Notes under the pieces: model-generated
Told to the model about the DNA's origin: nothing
Seen by the model: only the letters and a program-made list of their open reading frames with translations
Database searches by the model: none
In this document: piece by piece, positions 54,949 to 63,170 of the stretch
Layout of the letters: every line of letters begins with the position of its first letter
How positions within the stretch are numbered: the stretch's first letter is position 1
Source of the DNA: Deltaproteobacteria bacterium
Lineage (GTDB): Bacteria; Myxococcota_A; UBA9160; UBA6930
Length of the DNA stretch: 64,000 bases
Assembly (NCBI GenBank): GCA_029261795.1
Contig: JAJDAP010000026.1
Location: 1 to 64,000, forward strand
Direction of reading: 5' to 3'
Program-made: the position numbers and the translations under genes

Positions 54949-55368
54949 TCATCCGACCTCGTCGAGCCCGTCTCGCAGCAGGGTCGCCAGATCGGCGACG
55001 ACGGCCTCGAGGACCCGCACAGCGGCACGCGGCGCATCATCGGCAAAGCGATGAAACGCTGTTCGAGTCAGCAGGTGCACGGTGCAGTCGTCCTTGGCCA
55101 CCGCGGTCATCGCGCGCGTGCCGAGGGCCACCAGCGCGGCGCTGCCGAGAGCGGCCGGCGCCAACAGCTCGCCCTCATGGCCAGCCTCGGTTCGCGTCGA
55201 GAGGGAGCCCTGGGAGAGCAGCAGCAGGCCTTCGGCATCCCCGCCCTCTTGCAGGATTCGGCGACCCTTGGCGTACGCCTTCTCTTCGAACAGGGGTACC
55301 AGCAGCTCGAGTTCTTCCGCAGAGAGATCGCGGAACTGCGGGAATTGCTTCAGCTCGGTGGGATTCAA
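54949..55368 (-). CDS. Cyclic-nucleotide-binding-domain protein
   Basis: This 139-residue cNMP-binding fold: LKQFPQFRDLSAEELELLVPLFEEKAYAKGRRILQEGGDAEGLLLLSQG, with the cupin-like core and following helices. The phosphate-binding cassette E-x-A is replaced (ALGSAALVALGTRA), so nucleotide binding is doubtful. TTG 55368 overlaps the PATAN gene stop (TTGA), and earlier starts lie inside that gene. It is the last member of a three-gene signalling unit, 158 bp from guaB. Confidence 0.75.
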   Translation of the reverse strand: MNPTELKQFPQFRDLSAEELELLVPLFEEKAYAKGRRILQEGGDAEGLLLLSQGSLSTRTEAGHEGELLAPAALGSAALVALGTRAMTAVAKDDCTVHLLTRTAFHRFADDAPRAAVRVLEAVVADLATLLRDGLDEVG

Positions 55369-56906
55369 GGTAGGACCCGGCCCAGCATCGTCTTCAGCAG
55401 CGAGACGGGGTCTCGACCACTTTCGATCTGGAGTAGAAACAGTGACGAAGAATCGAGCAGCGAGAACTTCTCGTGCACTTCCTCGGCTTGGACGCGTTCG
55501 CCCTTGCGCAGCAACAGGACATGGAAGATCCGGGCCTCGGGCAGATGGGCCAGGCGCTGCAGGAGGGGCCGAAGGGCCGCCTCGGCCTCTGCCGCGGGCT
55601 GCGAGAGCAACAGCAGCGTGCCCAGGGCGCCGTGGGCCATGACCGGCCAGGCCGGCGCGAAGGCCGGGTCCGTGGGCAGGTGAATCCAATCGATGCCGAG
55701 GCCCTCACCGGCTTCGAGGTGTCCCAACTCGACGATGTCGTTCGATTTCACCGGGCCATCGCTTCCGATCTCCATGCCGGGCAAGCCGGAGAGCAGCTGC
55801 ATGAAGTCACGCGTCGCCGACGGATCCGGCGAAGCCAGCAGCAACTTGGCGGCTGGCGGCTCGACGCCTCGCGGACGCCCCTCCTCGACCCAGTCGCGGA
55901 GCTGCCTGAGCTGTCCTGCATCGAACAAGGCGCCCCGGTCGATCTCCGCCCGTTCCGCCTCGCGCCGGAGTGTGATCAGACCGCGCTCGTCGAGGGCCTG
56001 AAGCGTCCGCAGGACTTGATAGTCCGGGTAGCCACAGTGATCGACGATCTCTCCCACTCGCTCATAGATCTCGAGCAGGAGCAGCACCTCCTGGGTAACC
56101 GGATGGACCGCGTTCGGCAGCTCGGCCTTGGGCACGGCGAGGGCCACGCCGGCGCCGAGCGGCGGCAGACTGCCCCGCATGCTTTCCCATTCGTCGAGCT
56201 GACGGACGCCCTCGAGAATCAGTGCGCGCGTCGGCGTCAGGATGCGCGCCGCAGCCGTCACCCGCGTCGGCGCAAAGGCGAAGCTGCCGTTGCGCCAGGA
56301 AAGCAGGCGATAGAGCGCCTTCTCTCCCTGAACCCGCGGGCCAGCCTGAGCCTGGATGACGTTGCCATCACGCAGCAGGACCTGGCCGCGCTCGCGGCGC
56401 CGCCCGGGTTCGCCGCGAACCAGTTCGAGTTCGCCGGTGCGGCGATTCATATGGAAGACCTGGAGCAGATCCGTCAACGGAATCTGCGACAGTTGGCCCT
56501 CGACTTCGTGGTCGGTCGAGGTCTCGCGACCGACGGCATCGATCCGCGCCCGGTGCGCCAGCAGCGCTTCGACGCGCCGGGCGACCTCTTGCTCGTGGAT
56601 ATTCGGTGCCAGCACGTCGTCGAACAGGCCCGCGGTCAGCCCACCCATGGTGTCTCGACCGAAGAGGATGAAACGCACGTGCTGGGTGCGCGGATTTGCG
56701 CGCAGGATCTCGGCCAGGCGGTAGGCGTCGATCAGGGCCAGATCGGCCGTTGCCACGATCAGCTCCGGCACTTCAGCGAGGGCCATTTCCAGGCCCACGG
56801 ATCCGGATTCGACCCGGGTCGGTTGCAGGCCCCGCTGGGACAGGGCCTCGGCAAGCCGCCGGCCCCGAGCCTCGTTGCTATCGGCGATCAGAATCGAGTT
56901 ACTCAC
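55365..56906 (-). CDS. Receiver-PATAN (DUF4388) protein with GTPase-like C-terminal domain
   Basis: This 513-residue cytoplasmic regulator has a receiver-like domain (SILIADSNEARGRRLAEAL; the acceptor region ADLALIDAYRL is atypical), then a PATAN/DUF4388 domain (about 130-240: GQLSQIPLTDLLQVFHMNRRTGELEL...GQVLLRDGNVIQAQAG). A winged-helix-like stretch follows, and the last 170 residues (KLLLASPDPSATRDFMQLL, IDWIHLPTD, GTLLLLSQP) resemble a degenerate Ras-like fold. PATAN regulators are typical of Myxococcota, Desulfobacterota and cyanobacteria and act in motility or gliding control. It overlaps the upstream gene by eight bases. Confidence 0.82.
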   Translation of the reverse strand: MSNSILIADSNEARGRRLAEALSQRGLQPTRVESGSVGLEMALAEVPELIVATADLALIDAYRLAEILRANPRTQHVRFILFGRDTMGGLTAGLFDDVLAPNIHEQEVARRVEALLAHRARIDAVGRETSTDHEVEGQLSQIPLTDLLQVFHMNRRTGELELVRGEPGRRRERGQVLLRDGNVIQAQAGPRVQGEKALYRLLSWRNGSFAFAPTRVTAAARILTPTRALILEGVRQLDEWESMRGSLPPLGAGVALAVPKAELPNAVHPVTQEVLLLLEIYERVGEIVDHCGYPDYQVLRTLQALDERGLITLRREAERAEIDRGALFDAGQLRQLRDWVEEGRPRGVEPPAAKLLLASPDPSATRDFMQLLSGLPGMEIGSDGPVKSNDIVELGHLEAGEGLGIDWIHLPTDPAFAPAWPVMAHGALGTLLLLSQPAAEAEAALRPLLQRLAHLPEARIFHVLLLRKGERVQAEEVHEKFSLLDSSSLFLLQIESGRDPVSLLKTMLGRVLP

Positions 56907-58734
56907 CGATCGGAATCCCCAGGTCGCGGCTCAGCTGGAAGGCCAGTTGCTCGACCACGATCGGGTCGGACGTGTGATAGAGGGCGACGTTCGAATCGCT
57001 CCCGGCCTCCCGCAAGAGCGCATAGGGCGGCCCCTCGCCGTAGTAGATCACGAACGGACAGTCCGTTCCGGTCCGCATCGGGGATACCCAGGTCACGGGC
57101 ACGGCGGGCTGAAGATCGCCACGTCGCTCGGCGATCAACACGATCTCGGTCTGGATGCCGGTATCGCGCAGTTCCGCGAGGCCGTCGCGTAGAGGTGCCA
57201 TCAAGCTGGCGCCAGGCGCCACGTAGAGCAGGCCTCGTTCATGGGGTCGTCGGCGGACCTCCGAAATCAGGAAGCGCGTCATCTGCTCGGCAGTCTCCGG
57301 CCGACCCATCGCGCCATCGCCTAGCAAGGTATCGACCAGATCTCGGAACGGCGCCTTCTCGAGTTCGAAGGCGCGCACCCAGCTGGCACGGTCCTCGTCG
57401 ATCCGGTCATCGAGACAGGCGCCGAGCGAGGAGAGGTCGCTGCCATCGAAGGGGAAACTCGCCGTCGCTGCCAGGATCGTGGGCCGATCCGCGGGATCGA
57501 TGGCCTCGAGGGCAGCGCTTCGCTCCAAGGCCGAGCGGAGCCGACGCTTGGCCACGATCGAGCCGATCGCTTCGGATTCGGGCAGCAGCGCACAGAAGCT
57601 CGCGTCCCCCTCGACCGCGAGCAGATCGGTACTCCGCAGAGCTCCGGTCAACTCGCCGGCCAGCCCTTCGAGCAGGCGCGCAACCTCCGACGGTGCGACC
57701 CGCTCGCGAAGCTCGCTCGGGTGATCGAGTTCCATCCGAACCAACGAGAAGGTGCGACCGAAGCGCTGGGCCTTCTGGATCTCGTTCTCGACGACGTCTT
57801 CGAAGTAGGCCCGCGAGTAGGCCTGGGTCGTGGCATCGCGAAACGAACGACGCTCGAGCGTGCGGAAGGCCAGCGCGTTCCCAACCGCGCGGGCGCCGAA
57901 CGGGGCGAGACGATCGGCGAGCTCGAGATCCTCGGAACCGAACGGGCCGCCGTTGATCTTGTCCGTCAGCCGCAGCACACCGAGCAGCGGCCCTTCGGCT
58001 CGGAACGGCACATACATGCTCGTCGGCCCCTCGGACCCCTTGCCCACGATCAGGGCGCCCTGGCCCTCGTCGCCGAGAACGCGGATTTCATCCGGTAGGT
58101 CCTCGAGGCCGATTTCGGCTTCCTCGTCTTCGACCCGAACCAGGCCACCCACGCCGGCCAGGCGCAGGCGGTTGCGTTCGCCGGGGCGCGTCAGCCAGAC
58201 GACACCACCGTGGGCGTTGGTCTCGAGACAGAACGTCTCGACCAGGCGATCGGCCAGCGCCTCGAGATCGAGGGTCGAGAACATGCCGAGGGCACGCTCG
58301 TACTGACTGAAGACCGAGAGATACTCGAGATTCTCGGCCACCAGCTGCCGATGCTCGTCACGGATCTGCTTCTGTTTGAGGATGCCGCCGAGGGATCGGA
58401 GCAGCGCGGCCTTGTCGAGCGGCTTCAGCAGGTAGTCGGTCGCGCCCAGCTTCATCGCGTCGACGGCCGTCTTCACGTCACCGATGCTGGTGACGACGAC
58501 GATCTCCTGGTTGGGCCAGCCTTCCTTGATGCGCTGGACCAGCTCGCTGCCGTCCATGCCGGGCATCACCAGGTCCGTGAGCACCACGTCGAAGACGGTG
58601 GTTTCGAGCAGCGCGAGCGCCTCTTCGCCACCACCGGCCGTTTCGACCTCGAAGCCGGACTCGCGCAGCAGGTCTTCCAGGAATACCCGGAAGTACAGCT
58701 GGTCATCGACCGCGAGAATCCGGGCCTGGCTCAC
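56899..58734 (-). CDS. Response regulator with GAF and degenerate GGDEF domains
   Basis: This 611-residue protein has a receiver (residues 1-125, LAVDDQLYFRVFLEDLL, phospho-acceptor in VVLTDLVMPGMDG, Lys in LLKPLD), a GAF domain (about 155-300) and a GGDEF-like domain (about 305-440: FRDATTQAYSRAYFEDVVENEI). The catalytic signature reads EGDAS instead of GGDEF, so diguanylate cyclase activity is not expected; it may bind or sense c-di-GMP. The last 150 residues are of unknown fold. It heads the REC-GAF / PATAN / cNMP unit. Confidence 0.85.
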   Translation of the reverse strand: MSQARILAVDDQLYFRVFLEDLLRESGFEVETAGGGEEALALLETTVFDVVLTDLVMPGMDGSELVQRIKEGWPNQEIVVVTSIGDVKTAVDAMKLGATDYLLKPLDKAALLRSLGGILKQKQIRDEHRQLVAENLEYLSVFSQYERALGMFSTLDLEALADRLVETFCLETNAHGGVVWLTRPGERNRLRLAGVGGLVRVEDEEAEIGLEDLPDEIRVLGDEGQGALIVGKGSEGPTSMYVPFRAEGPLLGVLRLTDKINGGPFGSEDLELADRLAPFGARAVGNALAFRTLERRSFRDATTQAYSRAYFEDVVENEIQKAQRFGRTFSLVRMELDHPSELRERVAPSEVARLLEGLAGELTGALRSTDLLAVEGDASFCALLPESEAIGSIVAKRRLRSALERSAALEAIDPADRPTILAATASFPFDGSDLSSLGACLDDRIDEDRASWVRAFELEKAPFRDLVDTLLGDGAMGRPETAEQMTRFLISEVRRRPHERGLLYVAPGASLMAPLRDGLAELRDTGIQTEIVLIAERRGDLQPAVPVTWVSPMRTGTDCPFVIYYGEGPPYALLREAGSDSNVALYHTSDPIVVEQLAFQLSRDLGIPIGE

Positions 58735-58776
58735 GCTTCCCCCCTGGGCTCCACCGAGCGGTGCAGCCCCTAAAGC

Positions 58777-60207
58777 CTACGCCATGGATGACGCCGGCTC
58801 CCTACCATCGACCAAACGGAGCGGATCCTTCAGTTCCGGACGGTCTTTCGGACGCTCTCCGATCAGACTGTGGGGGGTAGCCTCCACCAGCTCGACGCTG
58901 ACGAAGCTGCCGGTCGGCGGGGCCTCTTCCGGCTCCGGAACCGAGAAGTTCACGACGCGGTGATAGGGATCCCGACCCCTCTGCTGGCGCTCACCGCGGG
59001 CGCTCTGGCCCTCCACCAGGACCTCGGTGCGCTCTCCCACCCTGGCACGGTTGGCGGCCAGGGTGAGGTCGTGCTGGAGGGCCTGAAGCTCCGCCAGGCG
59101 CTCCTGGGCCTCGACCGGGTCGAGAGCGCCGTCCATCGCTGCCGCCGCGGTCTCGGGCCTCGGCGAGTACTTGAACGAGTAGGCGTCGACGAAGGCCACC
59201 TCGCCGACCACGGCCAGGGTTTCCTCGAACTCGGCCCGGGTCTCACCGGGAAAGCCGACGATCACGTCCGTCGTCAACGCGATGTCCGGGCGCGCCGCGC
59301 GCAGGCGCTCCACGATGCCGAGATACTCGGCCACCGTGTAACGCCGGTGCATCCGCTCGAGCGTGCGGTCGGAGCCGGCCTGGAGCGGCAGGTGGACATG
59401 TGGGCACACCTCCGGGATCTCGGCGTGGGCGCGGACCAGGGCTTCATCGAAGAAGAGCGGATGGGGGCTGGTGTAGCGGAGTCGCCGGATCTCGGGGATC
59501 TCGGCGAGGCGCGTCAGCAACTCGCCGAACGCCAGCGTGCCGGCCTCGGCCGTCTTGCCGCGCCGCAGGTCGTGGCGCCCATAGGCATTCACGGTCTGGC
59601 CGAGCAGCTTCAGCTCGACCACGCCCCGCCCCACCAGATCCTGGGCCTCCGCAAGGATGCCCGCAGCCGGCCGACTGATCTCACGACCCCGGGTACGGGG
59701 CACGATGCAGAAGGTGCAGAACATGTCGCAACCCTCCATCACCGTCAGGAAGGACTGGCCCGGGCGGGAACCCTCGAAGGCGGCATGTCGCTCGGGGAGA
59801 TCGAAGCGCTCTAGGGAGCGACTCTCCTCGGTTCGAGACTGGCGCTGCCCGCTGCGGGCGGCCTCGACCATGGCGGGCACCAGCCTCAGATTGTGGGTGC
59901 CGAAGACGAAGTCCAGATGCCGGAAGCGCCGCAGTACGCTGTCGCCTTCCTGCTGGGCGACGCATCCGCCAACGCCGAGCACGCGGCCTGGCCCCGCCGC
60001 CTTCCATTCCCGGAGTGCGCCGAGATCGCTGTAGAGCCGGTTCTCGGCCTTCTCCCGAATCGAACAGGTGTTGATGAGCAGGACCTCGGCATCCTGCTCA
60101 TGCTCGGCCGGCCGGAAGCCCGCGTGGTGGAGCAGGTTGGCCACCTTCTCCGAATCGTGGACGTTCATCTGGCAGCCGTAGGTTCGTAAGGCGTAGCGCG
60201 GGCCCAT
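58777..60207 (-). CDS. miaB: tRNA-2-methylthio-N6-isopentenyladenosine-37 methylthiotransferase
   Basis: This radical-SAM methylthiotransferase modifies A37 of tRNAs reading UNN codons. The N-terminal domain has three cluster cysteines (RTYGCQMN, NTCSIRE, GGCVAQ); radical-SAM cluster CxxxCxxC is in EGCDMFCTFCIVPRTRG; a TRAM domain is at the end (RVGERTEVLVEG, YHRVVNF). ATG 60207 gives the normal 476 residues. ATG 60291 has a better ribosome site (AGGA) and would add 28 residues, so the start is uncertain. Confidence 0.93.
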   Translation of the reverse strand: MGPRYALRTYGCQMNVHDSEKVANLLHHAGFRPAEHEQDAEVLLINTCSIREKAENRLYSDLGALREWKAAGPGRVLGVGGCVAQQEGDSVLRRFRHLDFVFGTHNLRLVPAMVEAARSGQRQSRTEESRSLERFDLPERHAAFEGSRPGQSFLTVMEGCDMFCTFCIVPRTRGREISRPAAGILAEAQDLVGRGVVELKLLGQTVNAYGRHDLRRGKTAEAGTLAFGELLTRLAEIPEIRRLRYTSPHPLFFDEALVRAHAEIPEVCPHVHLPLQAGSDRTLERMHRRYTVAEYLGIVERLRAARPDIALTTDVIVGFPGETRAEFEETLAVVGEVAFVDAYSFKYSPRPETAAAAMDGALDPVEAQERLAELQALQHDLTLAANRARVGERTEVLVEGQSARGERQQRGRDPYHRVVNFSVPEPEEAPPTGSFVSVELVEATPHSLIGERPKDRPELKDPLRLVDGREPASSMA

Positions 60208-60360
60208 CGCCGGCAGGCTAACGGAAGAGGACGAGAACGGCGATTCACGGGCGCTGGGGATTTCTTTCTCAAGCGTTCGCATCGTCTGCATGAGTTCCTG
60301 CACGTCAACCGGCCAGTTTTGCTGGATTAACCCACTTCCGAACGCTGGGTGAAAAGGGGT

Positions 60361-60389
60361 TTGACAAGCACACCCCTGAGGGCACATAC
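60361..60389 (+). promoter_or_regulatory. Sigma-70-like promoter of a candidate small RNA
   Basis: A perfect -35 TTGACA (60361-60366) is followed 17-18 bases later by ACATAC/CATACT as -10. It points to the plus strand, away from miaB, where no protein gene follows before the terminator at 60504. Confidence 0.5.
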
Positions 60390-60395
60390 TGCGGT

Positions 60396-60545
60396 CACGC
60401 ACCGAATCCATGGGTTTATGGAGGTGCGGTGGATATGGCACTTCTACCCGAATTGCCAAACCTCTCACCCCCCATCATCTATCCGCCGCCCTCCGCCCTG
60501 AATAGAAGCCCCGTCCGGTCCTCCCGGGCGGGGCTTCTCTCTTTC
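60396..60545 (+). ncRNA. Candidate structured small RNA between miaB and the VWA gene
   Basis: A transcript from the TTGACA promoter would begin near 60396 and end at the terminator near 60545, about 150 nt. Its 5' part forms a hairpin, GCACC-gaa-TCCAT with ATGGA-GGTGC and a six-base loop, which buries the Shine-Dalgarno-like TGGAGGTG. The rest is pyrimidine-rich. A 27-codon ORF starting ATGGAGGTG is present, so a leader peptide is an alternative. It fills the only long spacer (464 bp) in the housekeeping region. No known RNA family was recognised. Confidence 0.45.
60504..60545 (+). terminator. Intrinsic terminator of the candidate small RNA
   Basis: Inverted repeat AGAAGCCCCG (60504-60513) / CGGGGCTTCT (60529-60538), with additional GC pairing in the loop, followed by CTCTTTCC on the plus strand. 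A strong GC stem with a moderate T-rich tail. Confidence 0.7.
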
Positions 60546-60671
60546 CAGCCCCAGATCGGACTGGCCACAGCGTCGATCCCGGATCGTTCCGAACGCGCGA
60601 CGTCCGGATCGGGGTCGTTGGTGGGGCGCGAGGACGACGCAGGCTCGGCCGCGTCCTAGCCTCGAAGGCGA

Positions 60672-62087
60672 CTAGAGAATCAGCCGGTCGATCACCTTGG
60701 AGAGTTGCTTCAGGTTGCGGCACTCCTCGGCGGCGTCGACGTAGGGCAGGTACTTGTCCATCACCGAATCGCCGAAGCCCCAGGCACTCGGGCTCTCGGG
60801 GTTCAGCCAGACGACGTTCTTGGCCTTCTTGTGGATGTCGCGCAGGCACCAGGCGCGCGGGTCGTTGTAGTTGTTGCGCGCGTCGCCCAGGATCAGGACC
60901 GTGGTCTTGTTGTCGATGGCCGAGAGCCAGTTCTGCCAGAACATGTGGAAGGCGTGGCCGAAGTTCGAGCGGGTGTAGACGTTGATGACGTCGCCGCCGT
61001 CGAGGGCCTTCTCGATGGCATCGCTGATGTCCATCTCCTTGAAGATGGGCGTCACTTCGCCCAGCTCGGAGACGAAGACGTAGCAGCGGATCTTCGTGAA
61101 GCATTCCTGCAGCGAGTAGGTGAACTGCATCATGAAACGTGACACGTTCGCCACCGAGGACGACACGTCGCACAGGATCACGAGCTTCGGCCGGTCCTTC
61201 CTGCGCTCCCGGAAGATCAACTCGAAGGGCACGCCACCGTGGCCGGCGTTGCGGCGCAGCATCGTCCGGAGATCGAGCTTGCCGCGCTTGAGCCGGCGCT
61301 TCCGGATCGAAAGCACGTTCTTGATGCGCTGGGCCAGGCGGTTGACCACCTCGCGCATCTTCTTGATCTCGTCCTCGGTCAGGTTGTAGAAGCTCTTCTC
61401 GAGCAGGCTCTCGCGGCGGAACTTCTCCATGTAGTCGAAGTTGCGCTGCTGGAGCTCGCGTTCGGTGAAGTTCCGCACGCTCTGGCGCAGCGCTTCCATC
61501 AGCTTGTCGACGAGCTCCATGAGTTGATCGACCTGGGCGTCGGAGAGGCCCGCGTCGCGTAGTTCCTGGGCGAGGTCGCGCATCTGGTCGCCGGCGCCAT
61601 CGGCGTCGAGCTGTTCCATGGTGCGGCGCGTGAAGAAGCCGAGCTGCAGCATGTTCTCGATGCGCTCGGTGCCGGCGGCCTCGGCGGCCTCCCGGATCAT
61701 CTTCTCGAGAGCGTTCAGGTCCTGGGTCAGCAGCGCCTTGGCGAGCTCCGACAGATCCATCTCGCCCTGCATGCCCTCCATGCCCTCGGCGATGGCCTTC
61801 AGCATCTCCTCGAGATCGAAGTCGCCGCCCATCCCCTCGTTGGCCTCGTCGAAGCTCTCGCGCAGGTTGTCGTGGAACGCCGACCAGTAGAGGTCGAACA
61901 ACGAGTCGAAGGTGGGGATGTCCTCGCCGCGCTTCACCATGGTGCAGCGCAAGGCATCCTTGAACACCTCGCGATCGCCGAGCGAGAGTTCGTCGATCGA
62001 GGAAAAGGCGTCGATCGATTCGGCGACCGAAACACGGATCCCGCTCTTCCGGAGCAGGTTGGTGAAATCGATGATCTTTTGTTCCAT
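60672..62087 (-). CDS. VWA-domain protein (CoxE/YehP-like) paired with MoxR ATPase
   Basis: This 471-residue protein has a von Willebrand A domain in its C-terminal half with the MIDAS motif DVSSS (about residue 305), preceded by LRTMLRRNAGHGG and a helical N-terminal half rich in Glu/Met (EEMLKAIAEGMEGMQGEMDLSELA). This is the CoxE-like partner of MoxR AAA+ chaperones; such pairs mature or insert metal cofactors into enzymes, such as CO dehydrogenase in CoxD/CoxE. The MoxR gene lies 60 bp upstream on the same strand. Client unknown. Confidence 0.88.
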   Translation of the reverse strand: MEQKIIDFTNLLRKSGIRVSVAESIDAFSSIDELSLGDREVFKDALRCTMVKRGEDIPTFDSLFDLYWSAFHDNLRESFDEANEGMGGDFDLEEMLKAIAEGMEGMQGEMDLSELAKALLTQDLNALEKMIREAAEAAGTERIENMLQLGFFTRRTMEQLDADGAGDQMRDLAQELRDAGLSDAQVDQLMELVDKLMEALRQSVRNFTERELQQRNFDYMEKFRRESLLEKSFYNLTEDEIKKMREVVNRLAQRIKNVLSIRKRRLKRGKLDLRTMLRRNAGHGGVPFELIFRERRKDRPKLVILCDVSSSVANVSRFMMQFTYSLQECFTKIRCYVFVSELGEVTPIFKEMDISDAIEKALDGGDVINVYTRSNFGHAFHMFWQNWLSAIDNKTTVLILGDARNNYNDPRAWCLRDIHKKAKNVVWLNPESPSAWGFGDSVMDKYLPYVDAAEECRNLKQLSKVIDRLIL

Positions 62088-62147
62088 CGGTTCTTTCTGA
62101 CTTCGCTCGGCCCGAACCGTCGCTTGCGACGGAGTTCCGCGCTTCCG

Positions 62148-63158
62148 CTAGTGCAGCACACCCTTCTTCGGCGGGGCACCCGAGCCGCTCGCGGGCTTCC
62201 CAGCCGCTGCGGCCTCGGGTTCGCTCGCGGCGGCGCCCTCTTCCTCGGCCTTGCGCACGATCAAGCGGCCGAGCTCGCTCTGGGCCTTGTTGATATCGCC
62301 CTCGTATTTGAGGATGACGTTCAACGTGTCGGACACGATCGATTCGTCGAGCGTGTTCGCGTTCAGCGCGATCAGGGCGCGGGCCCAATCGAGGGTCTCC
62401 GCGATCGACGGCGTCTTCTTGAGGTCGAGCTTGCGAAGCCGCTGCATCACGCCGACCAACTCGTCGGCCAGGCGCTGCTCGATGCCCGGCACCTTCGTCG
62501 AGAGGATGCGGCACTCGAGCTCTTCGCCGGGGAAATCGATGAAGAGGTGCAGACAGCGGCGCTTCAGGGCATCGCTCATCTCTCGCGCGTCGTTGGAGGT
62601 CAGGAAGACGAGCGGCTTGTGGCGCGCTTCGAGGGTGCCGAGTTCGGGCACGGTAACCTGGAAGTCCGAGAGCACCTCGAGCAGGAACGCTTCGAATTCC
62701 GGATCGCTCTTGTCGACTTCGTCGATCAATAGCAGGGAGGGATCCTCGGCCTGGATCGCGTGGAGCAGCGGCCGTGCCACGATGAAGCGATCCGAGAAGA
62801 AAACACTGTCCTCGCGGCCAACGCGATCGGCGGCGTCCTGGACCGTGGTCGTCCCCGCCATCGATTCGGCGAACTTCTCCTTCAAGATCTGCGTGTAGAG
62901 CAGCTGCTTGGAGTACTCCCACTCGTAGAGGGCCTTGGCTTCGTCGAGGCCCTCGTAGCACTGCAGACGAATCAGCGGCCGCCCGGTCGCCGCGGCCACG
63001 ACCTTGGCCAGCTCGGTCTTGCCGACGCCCGCGGGCCCTTCGACGAGAACCGGCTTCTCGAGTTTCTCGGCCAGGTACACGACCGTGGCGATGTCCTTGC
63101 CACAGATGTAGTCCTGCTCGCCTAACTGCTGGATGACGTCATCGACGCTCTCGAACAT
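62148..63158 (-). CDS. MoxR-family AAA+ ATPase
   Basis: This 336-residue chaperone-like ATPase: Walker A GPAGVGKTEL at about residue 40, Walker B LLIDEVDKSDPEFEAFLLEVL, sensor 1 VFLTSNDAREMSDALKRRC and a lid domain. An Ala/Glu/Pro-rich tail of 45 residues (AAASEPEAAAAGKPASG) follows the lid. It works with the VWA protein encoded next, probably remodelling a client or loading a cofactor. It lies 12 bp downstream of ribBA. Confidence 0.92.
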   Translation of the reverse strand: MFESVDDVIQQLGEQDYICGKDIATVVYLAEKLEKPVLVEGPAGVGKTELAKVVAAATGRPLIRLQCYEGLDEAKALYEWEYSKQLLYTQILKEKFAESMAGTTTVQDAADRVGREDSVFFSDRFIVARPLLHAIQAEDPSLLLIDEVDKSDPEFEAFLLEVLSDFQVTVPELGTLEARHKPLVFLTSNDAREMSDALKRRCLHLFIDFPGEELECRILSTKVPGIEQRLADELVGVMQRLRKLDLKKTPSIAETLDWARALIALNANTLDESIVSDTLNVILKYEGDINKAQSELGRLIVRKAEEEGAAASEPEAAAAGKPASGSGAPPKKGVLH

Positions 63159-63170
63159 CTCCGCTCCTAA

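Noticed and set aside
55473-57956. 827-residue plus-strand ORF
   Set aside because: Antisense to the PATAN and REC-GAF genes, no domain pattern.
60475-62961. 828-residue minus-strand ORF
   Set aside because: Alternative frame of the VWA and MoxR genes; Arg/Gly/Pro-rich, no family motif.
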